From: Leptasterias polaris
Lineage: Eukaryota > Echinodermata > Asteroidea > Forcipulatida > Asteriidae
DNA: 64,000 bases
Assembly (NCBI GenBank): GCA_037783415.1
Contig: JAZGTN010000023.1
Coordinates: 968,501-1,032,500, forward strand
Direction of reading: 5' to 3'
The translations under genes and the position numbers were made by a program. Below the pieces are notes generated by a model. The model did no database searches and was not told the origin of the DNA. It saw only the letters and a list, made by a program, of their open reading frames with translations. Shown here one piece after another: positions 1 to 12,700 of the stretch. The number at the start of each line of letters is the position of its first letter. The stretch's first letter is position 1.

Positions 1-200
1 TATTAGCATCTGAAAGCACACAAAATTGTGCAACAAGGGTGTTTTTTCTTTCTTTATTTTCTTGCAACTTCGATGACCGATTCAGCCCAAATTTTCACAG
101 GTTTGTGATTTTATGCATATGTTGGGATACACCGAGTGACAATACTGGTCTTTGATAATTACCAAACGTGTTCAGTGCCTTTAAAGGCTTAAGTTGTAGC
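1..200 (+). repeat. Interspersed repeat, partial copy at window edge
   Basis: This stretch closely resembles 21821-22020: both contain a GCACACAAAATTGTGCAACAAGGGT-like block (bases 16-41 here), CTTGCAA, CCCAAATTTTCACAGGTTTGT-like wording and then TGCATATGTTGGGATACACC. The copy near 22 kb is preceded by a hairpin of AAGGCTT/AAGCCTT which here lies off the window edge. No coding potential is visible. It is probably the 3' part of a non-autonomous element. Confidence 0.7.
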
Positions 201-2560
201 TCGATCCTTGATCAAACACCACTGTGTACTCAGAAACGAGTTTTCGATTCCATCGATTAGGTTTTGCATTCATCCAGCTTGTTATGAATGTACAAAGTAC
301 TGGTAGAAGCCAGGCAACCATCGATGGGGTCGGCTCCATGTTTTAGCTTTATTCCATCTTTCCCTACCAGTGGTAAAACCGACCTTGCTTCACCTGTCAT
401 GCAATTGTCTCTAATTACATTATATTGCGTACACAAAATGATCGGTTGACTGAAAAATGAACCCGAAGAAATATTCAGGAGTCCAGAAGTAACTGACTTA
501 GACTTCATGTAATAAAATCATAGAGGTTTTGCTCGGTGCGACCATAACGCCTGTAATGAAAGACTATACAGCTGCAGCATACACTCATTGAAGTGTGTGA
601 ATTGAATAACCCGTACGTGTGTCTGAACCACAGAGTGCTATTCAGTAGGCACATTCTAGTTGTACTTGTATTGAATTAAATGTAAATTTATATATTTATG
701 ATGGAGTCATTCAATACAGACGCTGTGTCCTTCCCCTTGTTAATTGATAACAGCTTATTGTGCTGCTACATCGTAGTCCGGTATTGACCAAAGGTAGACA
801 TAGTCTTCTAATAACAAATAATATTGTCTGTTTATTTATTTTTTATAAAAAAAAAAAATTCCGGGGGGGATTCATTTCGATCATTTTGTACCGATAATAA
901 ACCAAGGGATCCTTAAAAAGTGACTAGCACCTTCTATTACTTCCATTACCTAAAGATACCTGGGGGAGAGAAGATGATGGACATCAGTTTTAGAGGAAAA
1001 TTCTCAAATAGGGAAAACCAATGCAATATGGTAGGGACTGAAAACCCAATCCACTTGCAAGCCTCCAGTCTGAGACGGAAGTCGAACTGGGGTCCAAAGT
1101 GGTAAAAGAAAGGAGCAAAAACACCCAACCAAGCCGTGCCCCTTCAGTGCAGTAACCAATAGAGTAGGCCTATTTGAACTCTGATTACCCTATATTAATG
1201 ACACAAAAAAACTGTCTACTATTAGTAATGTTGGAAGGTACAAATGAGTTTCTGTCGGGACCCGAAACAAAATCTTTCGAACTCTAAAACCAATTACAGC
1301 CAGATTCAAACAATTTCCATTCTGACAAGTGTTTAGCACGGTGTGGCATACAATGTTTGATTTGGGGGGGGGGGGGGGGGGGGTTCGTTTTGAAACACCA
1401 TCAATTATCAAATTTCGTTGTTAAGAAACAAATATCTAAGTATTTTAGTTTTTGGGCGACCAATCTGGCGATACAACTTTAATGAGTGCAACTTGTAGCA
1501 ATGTAAGTAGACTTGATGAAATACATAAAGGTAATATTATGGGAACACAAAACAAAATAATAAATCAAATAAAAAGACAGTATTAGTCAGCCACGGAATC
1601 TTGTCAAGATCTTGAGATCTCTTGATTCTGACTGTAATCATCCTGATCTAGAACTAGTTCCTGATCCACGACTTTGATTGAAATAAATATGATGTTTCAA
1701 TCAAAACAAAATATAATGTCAAATCTTACTTCCCAAATTTAATTGTCATAAATTAAAATGACGGCTGTTAATGACACTGCATGGGTTACTTGGATAACAT
1801 GGATAATTAAAGTAGCGAATTAGTATAGGTTCCTCAACTATTATTCTCTGATAGTTAGATGAGAAATAGTTTTCAAGGTTTTTTTGGATCACTTCACCTG
1901 CAATTTCTCGTTATTCACTCAAGGGTGGAAATATTTACCAAAGACATCCTGCAGTATTCTTAACATGTCTAAATTAATTACTGAGTTCGTGAGAACCATC
2001 GATCACGAGGGATGGGCGAGTAGTCTCCAGTTCAAGACGCTCTGCCTCTGTTTGCTAAAGTTTCCGTGTTATTCAAAGGCAGGCGGCCGTACTTTGTGTC
2101 GGATGCAGCCTCCCCCCGGAAGAACAAGCCAAACACCGCACTTCATCTGCCGATCTGATGGGATTCAATTCAGTAGCAATGTGTGGCTTGCGAGTCTTAA
2201 TCAAGTCTCCAACCTCTCTCTTGCCCTGTCGGAGATCAATCAGAGCGTTTAGAATTTGTTGGATAAGAACCACAGCGTTCACCTTTATAACATGACTTTT
2301 GAATAGGGTAGAGGAATCACTGTGAACATTGTTATTAATGTTTGCTTTGTCTTGGTGCGATCGTGTGTTGTTTTTCTTAAATTTGGGGCTCTTAAGTCTA
2401 CAGAACATCGGGTCTTTGCTCCATTCTTGTCATAATAAGGAGTAGAAAGCTATTAAACTGGAATTGGGGAAGCTGTATAATTTATCAATTAACAGTAATA
2501 ATAGGCATCTTCAGAGCGGTTTGTACACTGCGCGCGTGTCACAGCACTTGTATTTACACA
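201..2560. other. No gene recognised
   Basis: Only short open frames without recognisable domains occur on either strand. A run of about 20 G lies at 1363-1383 and an A-tract with a short G run near 847-868. Nothing here can be assigned a function. Confidence 0.6.
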
Positions 2561-2569
2561 ACGAAAGAA

Positions 2570-3150
2570 AACAAAACCAGTGTTGTGTACTCAATTCTCG
2601 AAGTCAATGCTCGATACTCGACTGAAAAATAACCTGAACTCCAAGTCATGTACGCAGTACTCGACATTCTCGTTTTACTCGTGGTCAAAATACGACTTTC
2701 CGCTTTCCTAAACGTGTGTTAATGCAAGGAATATAGGTCCTAAAGCTCTGGAAAAGTAAAAGTCAAGTTGCCTATATGGTGTATTCATTAGAAACTAGTA
2801 TAAAAAGGCAATGGATGTTTTGATACCTCATTTTGCATACATTTGTTGATAAAGTATACGCACTCGTACTCGGAGATCCAAGTACATGGTACTCGGCTGT
2901 TGTGCTCGGTACTCAGATATTGGTTCGGTACCCGAACACTGTACTCGTACTCGATGGCCCAAGTATCCGTACTCGAGTACTACTCGGCCACCAGTACTTG
3001 GTAATACTTTATATTCGGCTGTTGTTCTCGGTACTCGGATACCGAAATACTCGGTACTCGGGCACTTCTAGTACTCGTACTCGATGGCGCAAGTATATTT
3101 ACTCGAGTACTACTTGGCCACCCCAGTACTGGGCAGTTCGACTCATCTGA
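2570..3150 (+). repeat. GTACTCG-rich interspersed repeat (copy 1)
   Basis: The segment is dominated by irregular repeats of GTACTCG. It opens with a block around ACTGAAAAATAACCTGAACT and continues through TACCTCATTTTGCATA, GGAGATCCAAGTAC and CGAGTACTACTCGGCCACC. The same landmarks occur in the same order on the minus strand at about 54090-52480, inside ENO4 intron 5, so both are copies of one repeat family in opposite orientation. Open frames through it are by-products of the short repeat. Confidence 0.75.
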
Positions 3151-3893
3151 AAAAGGACTTGCCACCAACACTGAACAAAACCTACCACCTATCGGTGAAA
3201 AGAAGGGATAGAAACGCACCTCCCAATCCTATCGTGAACACACGTCGAAATACATTACCATCCCAAATGCATTATGATGAAAAAATTTGTTTGGCCTTTT
3301 TAGACGAGATTATTTTTGTTCTCAAGACTAGTACCATATAGGATCTACTGAACTAGCCAATCATTTTTGTATCACAGACTTTAATGGGGTGACTTTAATT
3401 GGTAACTTGGGGTTTCCATATGATGTACACATAGCAATCATGAGCCTAGCAGACCCAACTGCTATTTCATTATTTACCCTTTTAAGCTATCAGTGACTAT
3501 TTCCTGAAGTCTCCGTCAATTGAAACGGTCTGGTACCCAGCCTTCTGAAATGCAAAGTTCCGTGTAACGATCACATTGAATCATGTTCAATTGGAAATAA
3601 AATTTCTGGTTCAAGTTTTTTGGACATTAAATTCTGAAATTGCAACCACTTTCTACCTTTTGTTTAACATCATTGGAACCACAATTTGACTAGATTGTAT
3701 CAAATTAGCGTTTTATTCAAAAGAAGAACTTACTTTTTTCTGAAGAACGCTTCATTACAGACTTTGCCCACGATTCAACTGACCTTTAAAGTCATGCTCA
3801 ATCTCTTTATTTGTTTTATATATATATATTTTTTTACAGAAGACATTCTTCTGGAAACTCAATTTTTCAATCTGATCTAGACTCTAAAAACTG
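3151..3893. other. No gene recognised
   Basis: AT-rich sequence without coherent coding signal, tandem repeats or known motifs that I could identify. Confidence 0.55.
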
Positions 3894-3966
3894 CCGGGTC
3901 AGAATTGACCCGTATTCCGGGTCAGCCTGACCCATTTCCGGGTCAGCCTGCTGACCCGGAAATGGT
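3894..3966. repeat. CCGGGTCAG inverted-repeat cluster
   Basis: Four copies of CCGGGTCA alternate with their complement TGACCCG(G) within 73 bases, so the segment can fold into nested hairpins. It stands out against AT-rich flanks and looks like the ends of a very short palindromic element. Confidence 0.7.
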
Positions 3967-3967
3967 T

Positions 3968-6900
3968 AACAAATGGAATTTAGAATCAGATTCTGCGTCT
4001 ATTTGACCATTTTTCTTTCTTCTGAAGAATTAAAGAGGCTTGCCTTCTGTGAGACATTCATTATTAAGATTCATGTTTATTATGTTCTAAGAGTACATAA
4101 GTAATGTGAGTATTGATCTCCCTTCTCTCCCTCAGTCTCAAAGGGAGAACTTCTCTAAAATTACATCAATTATGCAAATCACTTACAAATCGAATGGAAT
4201 ATCTGAGGCATTACAATGACTTCTCTAGCATAATATATTTCCCAATGGTGGTAGTTTCTTTTCTGGATACATTTGATTGTGATATCTATGTTATCGTTAC
4301 AATGGATTCACCAGAGTGGAATTTGTATACACTTTGTTAGTGTATGATATGTAACGGATGCAGCTTTCAGCTACCGTCGAAGATTTTTATCTTTTCTGAC
4401 CTTGGGCATAACACATAAATTATAATATCTTGAAGTCCTCACACAACCCCAGAGTTTAATAAGAAACCTGGAATCCATTACTTGGCTCTGAGAATAAAAA
4501 CGGCTGACATTTATCCTGAAGTTGTTGACAGTGACAGAATTGTATTCGGATATCGACTAATATTAAAGTGTTTACCTAATACTAAATAGAGAATCGTCAA
4601 TTAATCTTCCCCAAAAATCATTCGAAACTTCAAACCCTAATTCTTATCTTGGAAAACAACGCAACTAAAAATACATAAAACTACGTTCAACCTTCTAGTT
4701 TATCTGATATATAATCTTGTAATTTTTAGTTTCAACACTATGAGTGATAGATGTAATAAGCTCACAGTCATAGCTACATTCACTGAACAAGCGACTTCGG
4801 GGTATTACGCAAGACAAATCATTCTTATTAAAATTGAAAATCACTTGATTTGTCATGAAAGGATCCTTTCATAATCATCTTGCTTTATTATTATCGACAA
4901 TTTGCCAGTCCCTCTAGGGACAACCAATTTACCCATCGCGAAGCTCTCAGGTAATAGAGCCCCCCCCCCCCCCCCCCCCAGTGGTTGATCGAGGTTTCAT
5001 CCGGTAGGATGTGACAGTCAGAATTACTCCTGCGTACCGCTTGCTTATGAGTTGGGTTACCACAAAAGGTATACATCTCAATCCAGTGAAGATAGAGGAA
5101 GGTTCGCAATTCGATAAGAGAAACCTTTGGTTGTGTGTGAAAACAAAAGAGAAACTTACGGTACGTCTTTGTTCTTTGTGGATACTCAATTATCATTGCA
5201 GTTCAGGGTTGCTATAAGAAAATAGTGAACGAACAAAAGGTAATTTTGATAAATAATGGGTATGAATGGTTGTGTAAGTGCAGTTTTAAGTGGTAAAGTA
5301 CTGCGGCCAATAAGTACAACGTTACTAACAAAACCACACAATTGTAAAGGGGGAAAGCTTTTAGAAACCAAATTCATTTCCTTTTTTTAATATGCAGAAG
5401 TTGACTACCCTCTCATCGAGTCAGAGACCTCTTTAAGACGTTTTGATGCTTTACCGTTTAGTATGATCTCAACAGACTGTTTTTGAAGTTTAATCTCAAC
5501 CTGTAATGATAGATCCTCCCCTTCATGTCATAATTACTTCGTTATTGTGTCTCGTATTTGTTTGTAATTGCGAGCTTCCTCATTGTTCTACCGAGCACAG
5601 TATTATTGGTTTTTAGCCCAGCCCACGACGCACTCCGTAAAACATTCTAGATTCAATTCTAAGCTTAAATTAATGTTTAGTTATACAGTGGTAAGATCAA
5701 ACCACCTCGGCTTAAACGATGGATTGATTGGACTGGGTAGGACAGTCCGTCAAATTATTAGAACACAAGGCTTTCTTCCGTGATTATGATTGAATCTTAC
5801 CACGCGACAATGTGATCTCAAAATGTGCACTTCTCTCACGTTCATCTTTCAATCAATTTCAATTACGTCCGTAAGAACCGATGTTTATTGTATTAGTATG
5901 TATTTCTGCACAACGATCACTTTCTGAGAAAACTTATTGGATTTGTCCAGTCTGTGTTGAGAGAAAGGTTAGCCTGCGGTTTGTCAATGGCATGGTAATT
6001 TGAGTGTGGTATACTTTTGATGACAGTTGAATGACTTCCATCGTGTTTGATGTTGGATGCGACACAACTGCGAGACAGAGTAAAGTGAATGCCTACGGTA
6101 AACCTAATCGTCATTATTTTTACATTTCTATGGTTGATCTGGGGCTGGAATTTTATTTGGATGTAAATCACACCGGGTATATGTATATATCGTATAAAAA
6201 CATCACAAACACGCGAAAAATTTACGAAATTGATTTATATGGGAAAGTGGAAGGATTGGTGGAAGATTATTGCCACACAATAGCGCCATCCATCCTTTGT
6301 TAGCAATATCCGTCTTGTCAATAATGGACTTTGTCAATTCTTTGTGAAATCAACGGATAACCCTTTTTATGAAGAAAATAATCCTTTCCAAAATTCAAAG
6401 GAAGAACTCACACAATGCTCGCAAATTCGTAATTTACTTCTCTATAATTATGAGTAATTTTGTCTCTTTGTTTAATCACGAGCCAAATGGTTTGGTGGAG
6501 TTTGGGATGTTTTTTATATTTCACTTTTTCGCATCCTTGGGTCTTTTTAGACTTGGGTACACGTCAAAATGAAAACGTTTGCTTTGGGGGGGGGGGGGGG
6601 GGGGGTTGCAACACACAAAGCCCAACAATATTTCCAGCATTGTTGAACCATGCCTATATTTATTAAGTTTACAATAGCTAAGATTCTTGCCAACAAAAAC
6701 CTGGCAATCTCACAAATTTACAAAGAGTTTACTGTACAATGACCCTGCCTGTATCTAATCATTTAAAAATCCATTTGCGTTTAAATAATTCTGGTGCATC
6801 AATTCAAGTTGTCGATGAATTCACCACAAGATACGTGCGAGTTAGAAAGGGATTTAAACCATTTAGAAAATGACATTTTAAGGTCATATTCCCCCTTCTC

Positions 6901-9674
6901 TGTAAGCTAGAGTGGTTCAGTAGGAGTGACGAGGCGATCTGCAGGCTAGGCAAAGAGCCAGCTGGTCTGCTTCAACTGGGGTCATTCCCTAATGTTTCCT
7001 TTTGTACTTCAAGCAAGAAATTAAGTCAAGGCGATACAAGTAAAGGGAAAATTTATACATGTTTGATCAAGATGTTTATTGTGAAGGAGTTAGTGGTATT
7101 GACCATTCTTTGTATTGTTGAATACATGCATAGCTGTTGTTGTTGTTATTATTGTTGTTCTTTTCTTCTTTTTCTTCTTGTTGTTGTTCTTCTTCTTGTC
7201 GATCTTGTTCTTTTTGTATTTTTTGTCTTTCTTTCTTCTTCTTCTTCTTCTTCTTCTTCTTGCTGTAGGCCCTAAGCTTCTTCTCGTTGTTCTACTTGTT
7301 CATTTTCTTGTACGTTATGAAATTAAAGTACATGCGTCACCCAGCGCGGAATCCTGCTGTTAAGACTATGTTCTTCTGTTTTATAGGCCTATAGGGCCTA
7401 TTTATTTATTGTTTCGATTTAATTCACTTTGAAATGTTACCATCTAGAAATCCCTAAGGCACTATGATTACATTCGGTGCAATCTAACCATTGGTTCGTA
7501 TAATACTCAATAAGTAACCATGGCAATACTGTTTAAATTATTAGTTTTGAGTATCGTTTTTAATTACACTGGCCTTGTCTTTCATAATATCACTGATAAT
7601 TTAAACCTGGTTATTTCTTACAAATTAACCGTTACTTATTGTAAATGACATACACGTAATCAAACAGTTTTCTTAATTAGCACAAAATCCCCCATATGAT
7701 TATTAGTAGCCATGACAACTAAAGGATGCAGTCATCTCAAACGTTCCTCCCAGACACGTTGTCTCTTCAACTTTGACAGAAAAGTATTAACCCTAAAGCT
7801 TCTCTTATTGTCCTCTGAATAATCCCCAAGATACCAATTACAGGTCCAATATTCAGTCATCGTTCTACTCATCTTTAATATTCAAACCATGGCCAGAAGT
7901 TATAGTCTGATACCAGTTTTAAGGTATCGGAATAAACGCTACCACTGCAATGGGAAACCAGACAAAGCCAGGTGCACAAATGTCCTGGTATGATCACTTT
8001 ACGTGACTTCTCATCAAGAGGATATCCATTCATGCTCTCAGTTTAAATTACATTCCACAATCATGTAGTTAAAAACTTCCCTAACCATCACAATGTATGC
8101 ATTAATGACCACACAGATTATAATATGAACTACATTCCCCTTTGTTTGATGTCATGGCCTATCTGCATTGAAAAGGAGTATTCTCAAACAACGACAAAAC
8201 ACATTCTTTTGTTCACATCAGGAAATCAATCCAGAAGAAATTGGTATATTCATAGGAGGATAGTGTAGCAGAATACTTATTACGTTCAAGGGCGATGGTA
8301 GCCACTTATCTAGAGAACAATCTTCAAGATGTACTGAGATGTCTAGAAAGTAATTACATTGTTTCTTCTTCTCCGTCCTTTTTTGAAAATCGTTTTTGCT
8401 TTAAACTCACATGTACACTGAATTTACATGCATTTTTTTTTTCAAGCAGCGCTTACAAATTTCGTCGATTCCGTCGATATCAGAGGCAGTTCCCTTTTCC
8501 TAATCATGAATGTGGATCATAAATCTGTTGAAGACTTCACTGGAGTTTGATGGGGTCCACTAAGTATAATTCCCCTTAAATCAAAGCCGCTTTCTGACTA
8601 GTTCTCCGTTAGAATAAGAAACTTTCGGTACATGAGCCTTGTGCATTATGTTTTATTCACGCGTGTCAGTCAACGAAATGACGGCCCTCATTGCCAAGTC
8701 AGTCAACATTTGAAATAGAATTTTAGCACGCTCTCATCCACGCATAACACAAACTACTTCTATTCTCTCAAAAACAAAAATAGACGCCTTTCGACTCTAA
8801 TCGATAACCCGAAGCTGTAAATTTTGTTAGTTCAAATGTATTAGTCCGTGGGCTAGAACACCCCCCCCCCCCCCCCCCCCAATGCATCCCCCCAGATCCT
8901 CCGCGAGTGGTATCATTTTGTTTGGGAGACCCATCTGAGTGATTATTTTGATGTTACCAGTAAAAAAGTTTGGATGCATAAAGATGGCGGCCATATTTCA
9001 AAATGGCCGCTTTCCGAAATTGGTTGTGCCTATATCTCGGCCTGTGAAACTCATGCCGATGACCGTCATTTACCGTCAATGCGCATTTTTAGCCATTTTT
9101 ATTGTTCCGTAATCGCATGGCTCCAAAATCAAAATGTTACAGACATGCTAAGCAACTTTGCGAAGCAAGACTTTGTAGTAACAGGTTACCAGCTTTATAC
9201 TTTGGTGACTCATAGCAAAATGTCCCTGGTTCTCGGCTAACAATCGTATAGCAATGAAGTCGTAAAATGCTTGTTTATGTTTTTCCAGCCTAGCACGAAT
9301 ATGTGGCGCCCTTTAAAATGGGGATCGAATTTTCACAGTGCATGTAAAAGCTTATATCCATATTTATGACATTGTGCTGAAGGCATCATTTAACGGAAAT
9401 AAAGATAACTACACTAAGGAGGCTGTTGTTGCAGTTAAGTTAAACATAAATGAATAACTAAAGAAATTCGTCACCAACCTGTGAATTGTTTAACTTTTAT
9501 TGTTCTGCTTCAGAAAAGAACAAAGTATATAAGCTATGTCATTAATTTGAAATATTAGCATATCAACATTGATGTTTACAACCATTTTAGGTTTCCACTC
9601 TTTCTTCTTTATATGTAGCCACATATTGTATAAATAGACCTATATTCCAATCTTTGGAGTTTTTTTCTTTGCAG
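3968..9674. other. Intergenic region upstream of the NG-peptide gene
   Basis: No exon can be supported. Low-complexity landmarks are a poly-C run at 4961-4979, a poly-G run at 6588-6606, a TTG/TTC trinucleotide tract at 7137-7262 and a poly-C run at 8862-8880. Around 8976-9010 is a short near-palindrome built on GATGGCGGCCAT and AAAATGGCCGC. A non-coding 5' exon of the downstream gene may lie here, because that gene's first coding exon appears to start with a 3' splice site (TTTCTTTGCAG, ending at 9674). Confidence 0.5.
7137..7262 (+). repeat. Trinucleotide (TTG/TTC) tract
   Basis: About 125 bases of mixed TTG, TTC and CTT triplets, ending in an almost pure TTC stretch. Every frame is open through it, giving poly-Leu, poly-Ser or poly-Val frames that are not genes. 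Confidence 0.85.
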
Positions 9675-9726
9675 ATTTTGACGAACTAGGAGGGGTGTTG
9701 GTGGGACGTGGGGATCTAAGCTGGAT

Positions 9727-12700
9727 ATGACAATGGGCAGCAGGTCGTTATTAGTGACAATTGTGATCACAGTAGTTATACCCAGCATCTGGGCAGGTGC
9801 AATAGCTGGGGCTCAGACACAAAAGGTGAGTGGGATACGCTGGGTTATAGTTTCATAATAGTCTGCTATGAGATAGGCGAGAGTATCGCTCAATAATTGA
9901 TAACATTTGAGTCACACAATGTCTTGAGCGTCTCCGAATGAGCATTTAAGACGTTTGACTTTGAATTTGACTTTGACTGTGGCAAATCATATCTCCTGAA
10001 TTAATGTTACATAAAACCTCTCTAAGAATGTTCAGTGTATTCGAGTCTAAAGCTATGGTTAAACCGAAACCTTAGATTGAATCTCCACGCTATATGCAAC
10101 AATTCAAATCCTACTCATGTATGGTGTTACCTCAAACCTCAAACCTAGAATGTACACCAAGCAAAGTTTCAAATCCTACTCATGTTTGGTGTTACCTCAA
10201 ACCTTACTAGAATGTATCTACACCAAGCAAAGTTTCAAATCCTACTCATGTATGGTGTTACCTCAAACCTAGAATGTATCTACACCAAGCAAAGTTTCAA
10301 ATCCTACTCATGTATGGTGTTACCTCAAACCTCAAACCTAGAATGTACACCAAGCAAAGTTTCAAATCCTACTCATGTTTGGTGTTACCTCAAACCTTAC
10401 TAGAATGTATCTACACCAAGCAAAGTTTCAAATCCTACTCATGTATGGTGTTACCTCAAACCTAGAATGTATCTACACCAAGCAAAGTTTCAAATCCTAC
10501 TCATGTACATGGTGTTACCGCAAACCTTACTAGATTGTATCTCAAAACTGATTTGAATCACAATGTATACCGGAACCCATAAACAACATAATAACAATTA
10601 TTATGTTTGGCTTGTGCTTTTTTTGTAGGTCGAGTTGACCCACATTTTCAATCATTCTGGTTGCAATATTGTCTGTCAAAGTTTGAAAATTATAAGGTGT
10701 TGCATGATATTCTGTCCCCCAACTTCACAAACCCCACCCCCATCCCCAACTTCACAAACCCCACCCCCATCCCCAACTTCACAAACCCCACCCCCATCCC
10801 CAACTTCACAAACCCCACCCCCATCCCCAACTTCACAAACCCCACCCCCATCCCCATACGGCGATTTGTGTAGAAATGTCATCTACTTAAATCATTGAAT
10901 CAACTTAATTCAGCTCATGTTAATTTTAATACCGTATGTCAGACACACACCGGGGGACAAAATTACATAAGACCCCGGGTTATTGTTGAAGCCTTTACGA
11001 CTTCTGAATAAATGGCCATATACAAATAAATGGCCATATACAAATGACAGGTTTTCAGAGAAGGTTGTTGTTTTGTTTTTATTTGTTATATATTTTACAA
11101 CAATAAACTATGAGAAACTTTTTTATTGTGTTCTATACACAGATTCGTCGAGAAAGTCGAGAATCTGGCAAGTACTGGCCAAACTCAGTGGGTATCACAG
11201 ATCAACAGCTACGGCAGCTCCTTGCACACTCTCTGACGGACTCGTTCAGCACGTCAGGGGCAAGTCACATACGGGGAGTAGACGGTGATGCAGGGTATAT
11301 ATACGATAGTCGAGATCAGGTTGATGACACAGGGGCGAACGCGGAGGAAGGGGAGCGTGTGATTGGGAGCGAGGTAACATCGAGGGACTCGAACCCCGGG
11401 ACAAGCAAGAGAAACGGGTTCTTCTACGGCAAAAGAAATGGGTTCTTTTATGGAAAGAGATCGGCGTCAATCCCTGGCAATGCAAAAGAAGTAACTCAAG
11501 TGAGTGTATAGAATGCAATTAACGATGTTCGAGAACATTTGGCTATATGGCTTTGGCTATATGGCTGTGGCTATCACTGCATCTTTCTATGCATGATTAC
11601 CAATGAAGCTTAAAACCCATTGCCGAATTTAGACGCCTTGTTCTAAAACCGCCCACCATGGCGCGGCCAATTAGTGTGCGACCGTGGTAGGCGTGTCTAA
11701 TTGTACGGCAGCAGGCCATGATATACATACACGTAGAAAACAGGTGTTGTGGACATTGCATGAGTAGGATAACACTATGAATCCCAAACTAGCGCAAGTA
11801 ACTTAACTCCCATCCCCCATGATCTAAGCTATAAACTCTGTGAATTAAATAGGAAAAGGTACACTATGTCACAAAAGTATGTTATGTACATTTATTCATT
11901 CTATCACTTCTCACTGATTCCTGTCAAGCTTGCACCACTCTAAAAACTGTGTAAAGCATGTTGTGAATTATTATAGTATAACTCCTCGTTACAAGAAAGA
12001 AAAGTTTACGGGCGCGACATAAACGGCGCCCTCTTTTGACTATTACCTGTGCTTGTTTATTTGTGATTCCATACCCCACCACCTACGCGATATTTTCAGT
12101 AGTTGCTCATCAAGAAAAATAAGAGCGGGCGAGATGAAAGTAGGTTTGTTTTGACAAAGAGGCTACCGTCGGAAGTGCCCTTGTTTGAGTGAATCACGTT
12201 TTGTTCACTACGCAGGGATTGAATACGTGCATACGAACAATCGATGACCGCCGTTGATGCAACCAATAGTGTGGGCGATGTTCAGTCTAAAATAGACGAG
12301 GACGCACTGGTGAGGCATTGAATGCCAGCGCCGTGTAAATACAAATTTATGGGTCAAAATCTAACGTCGATCAATTATCATTTAAATCTCTCCTTAAACG
12401 GTTATCTTAATTAACAGAAAATAATCCTATGTGACGAGCACAGAATCTCCAGTTAACGGCTATCTTAATTAAACAGTTGCTATTAAATAATCTACCTGGT
12501 GGGAAGGGGGCGAAATGGTCAAAGCGTTCTATTGGTCAGTGATGCATTGCGACCACTAAAATTAATTATCTCCTGATTAATTACTGTCAAAGAGAGTCAG
12601 CGTGTCCGTGCGCAAGTCACTGTGTGACTAGCGACGCAATTACTTGAGAAATGACAGAGAATTGGCACAGCGGGATATGAAAAACTGCCCGTTCCTTAAC

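Noticed and set aside
1884..2408. Overlapping frames of 122 and 111 residues on opposite strands
   Set aside because: No recognisable domain, no splice-consistent neighbours, and composition like non-coding sequence.
6031..6303. 90-residue frame starting MTSIVFDVGCD
   Set aside because: No family resemblance I can name and no flanking exons or regulatory context; could be chance.
7063..7363. Cys/Leu/Ser-rich frames near 7.1-7.3 kb
   Set aside because: They are translations of a TTG/TTC trinucleotide tract.
10607..10898. Open frames on both strands with NFTNPTPIP or similar repeats
   Set aside because: Created by a 27-bp perfect tandem repeat inside an intron; no start context, signal or homology.
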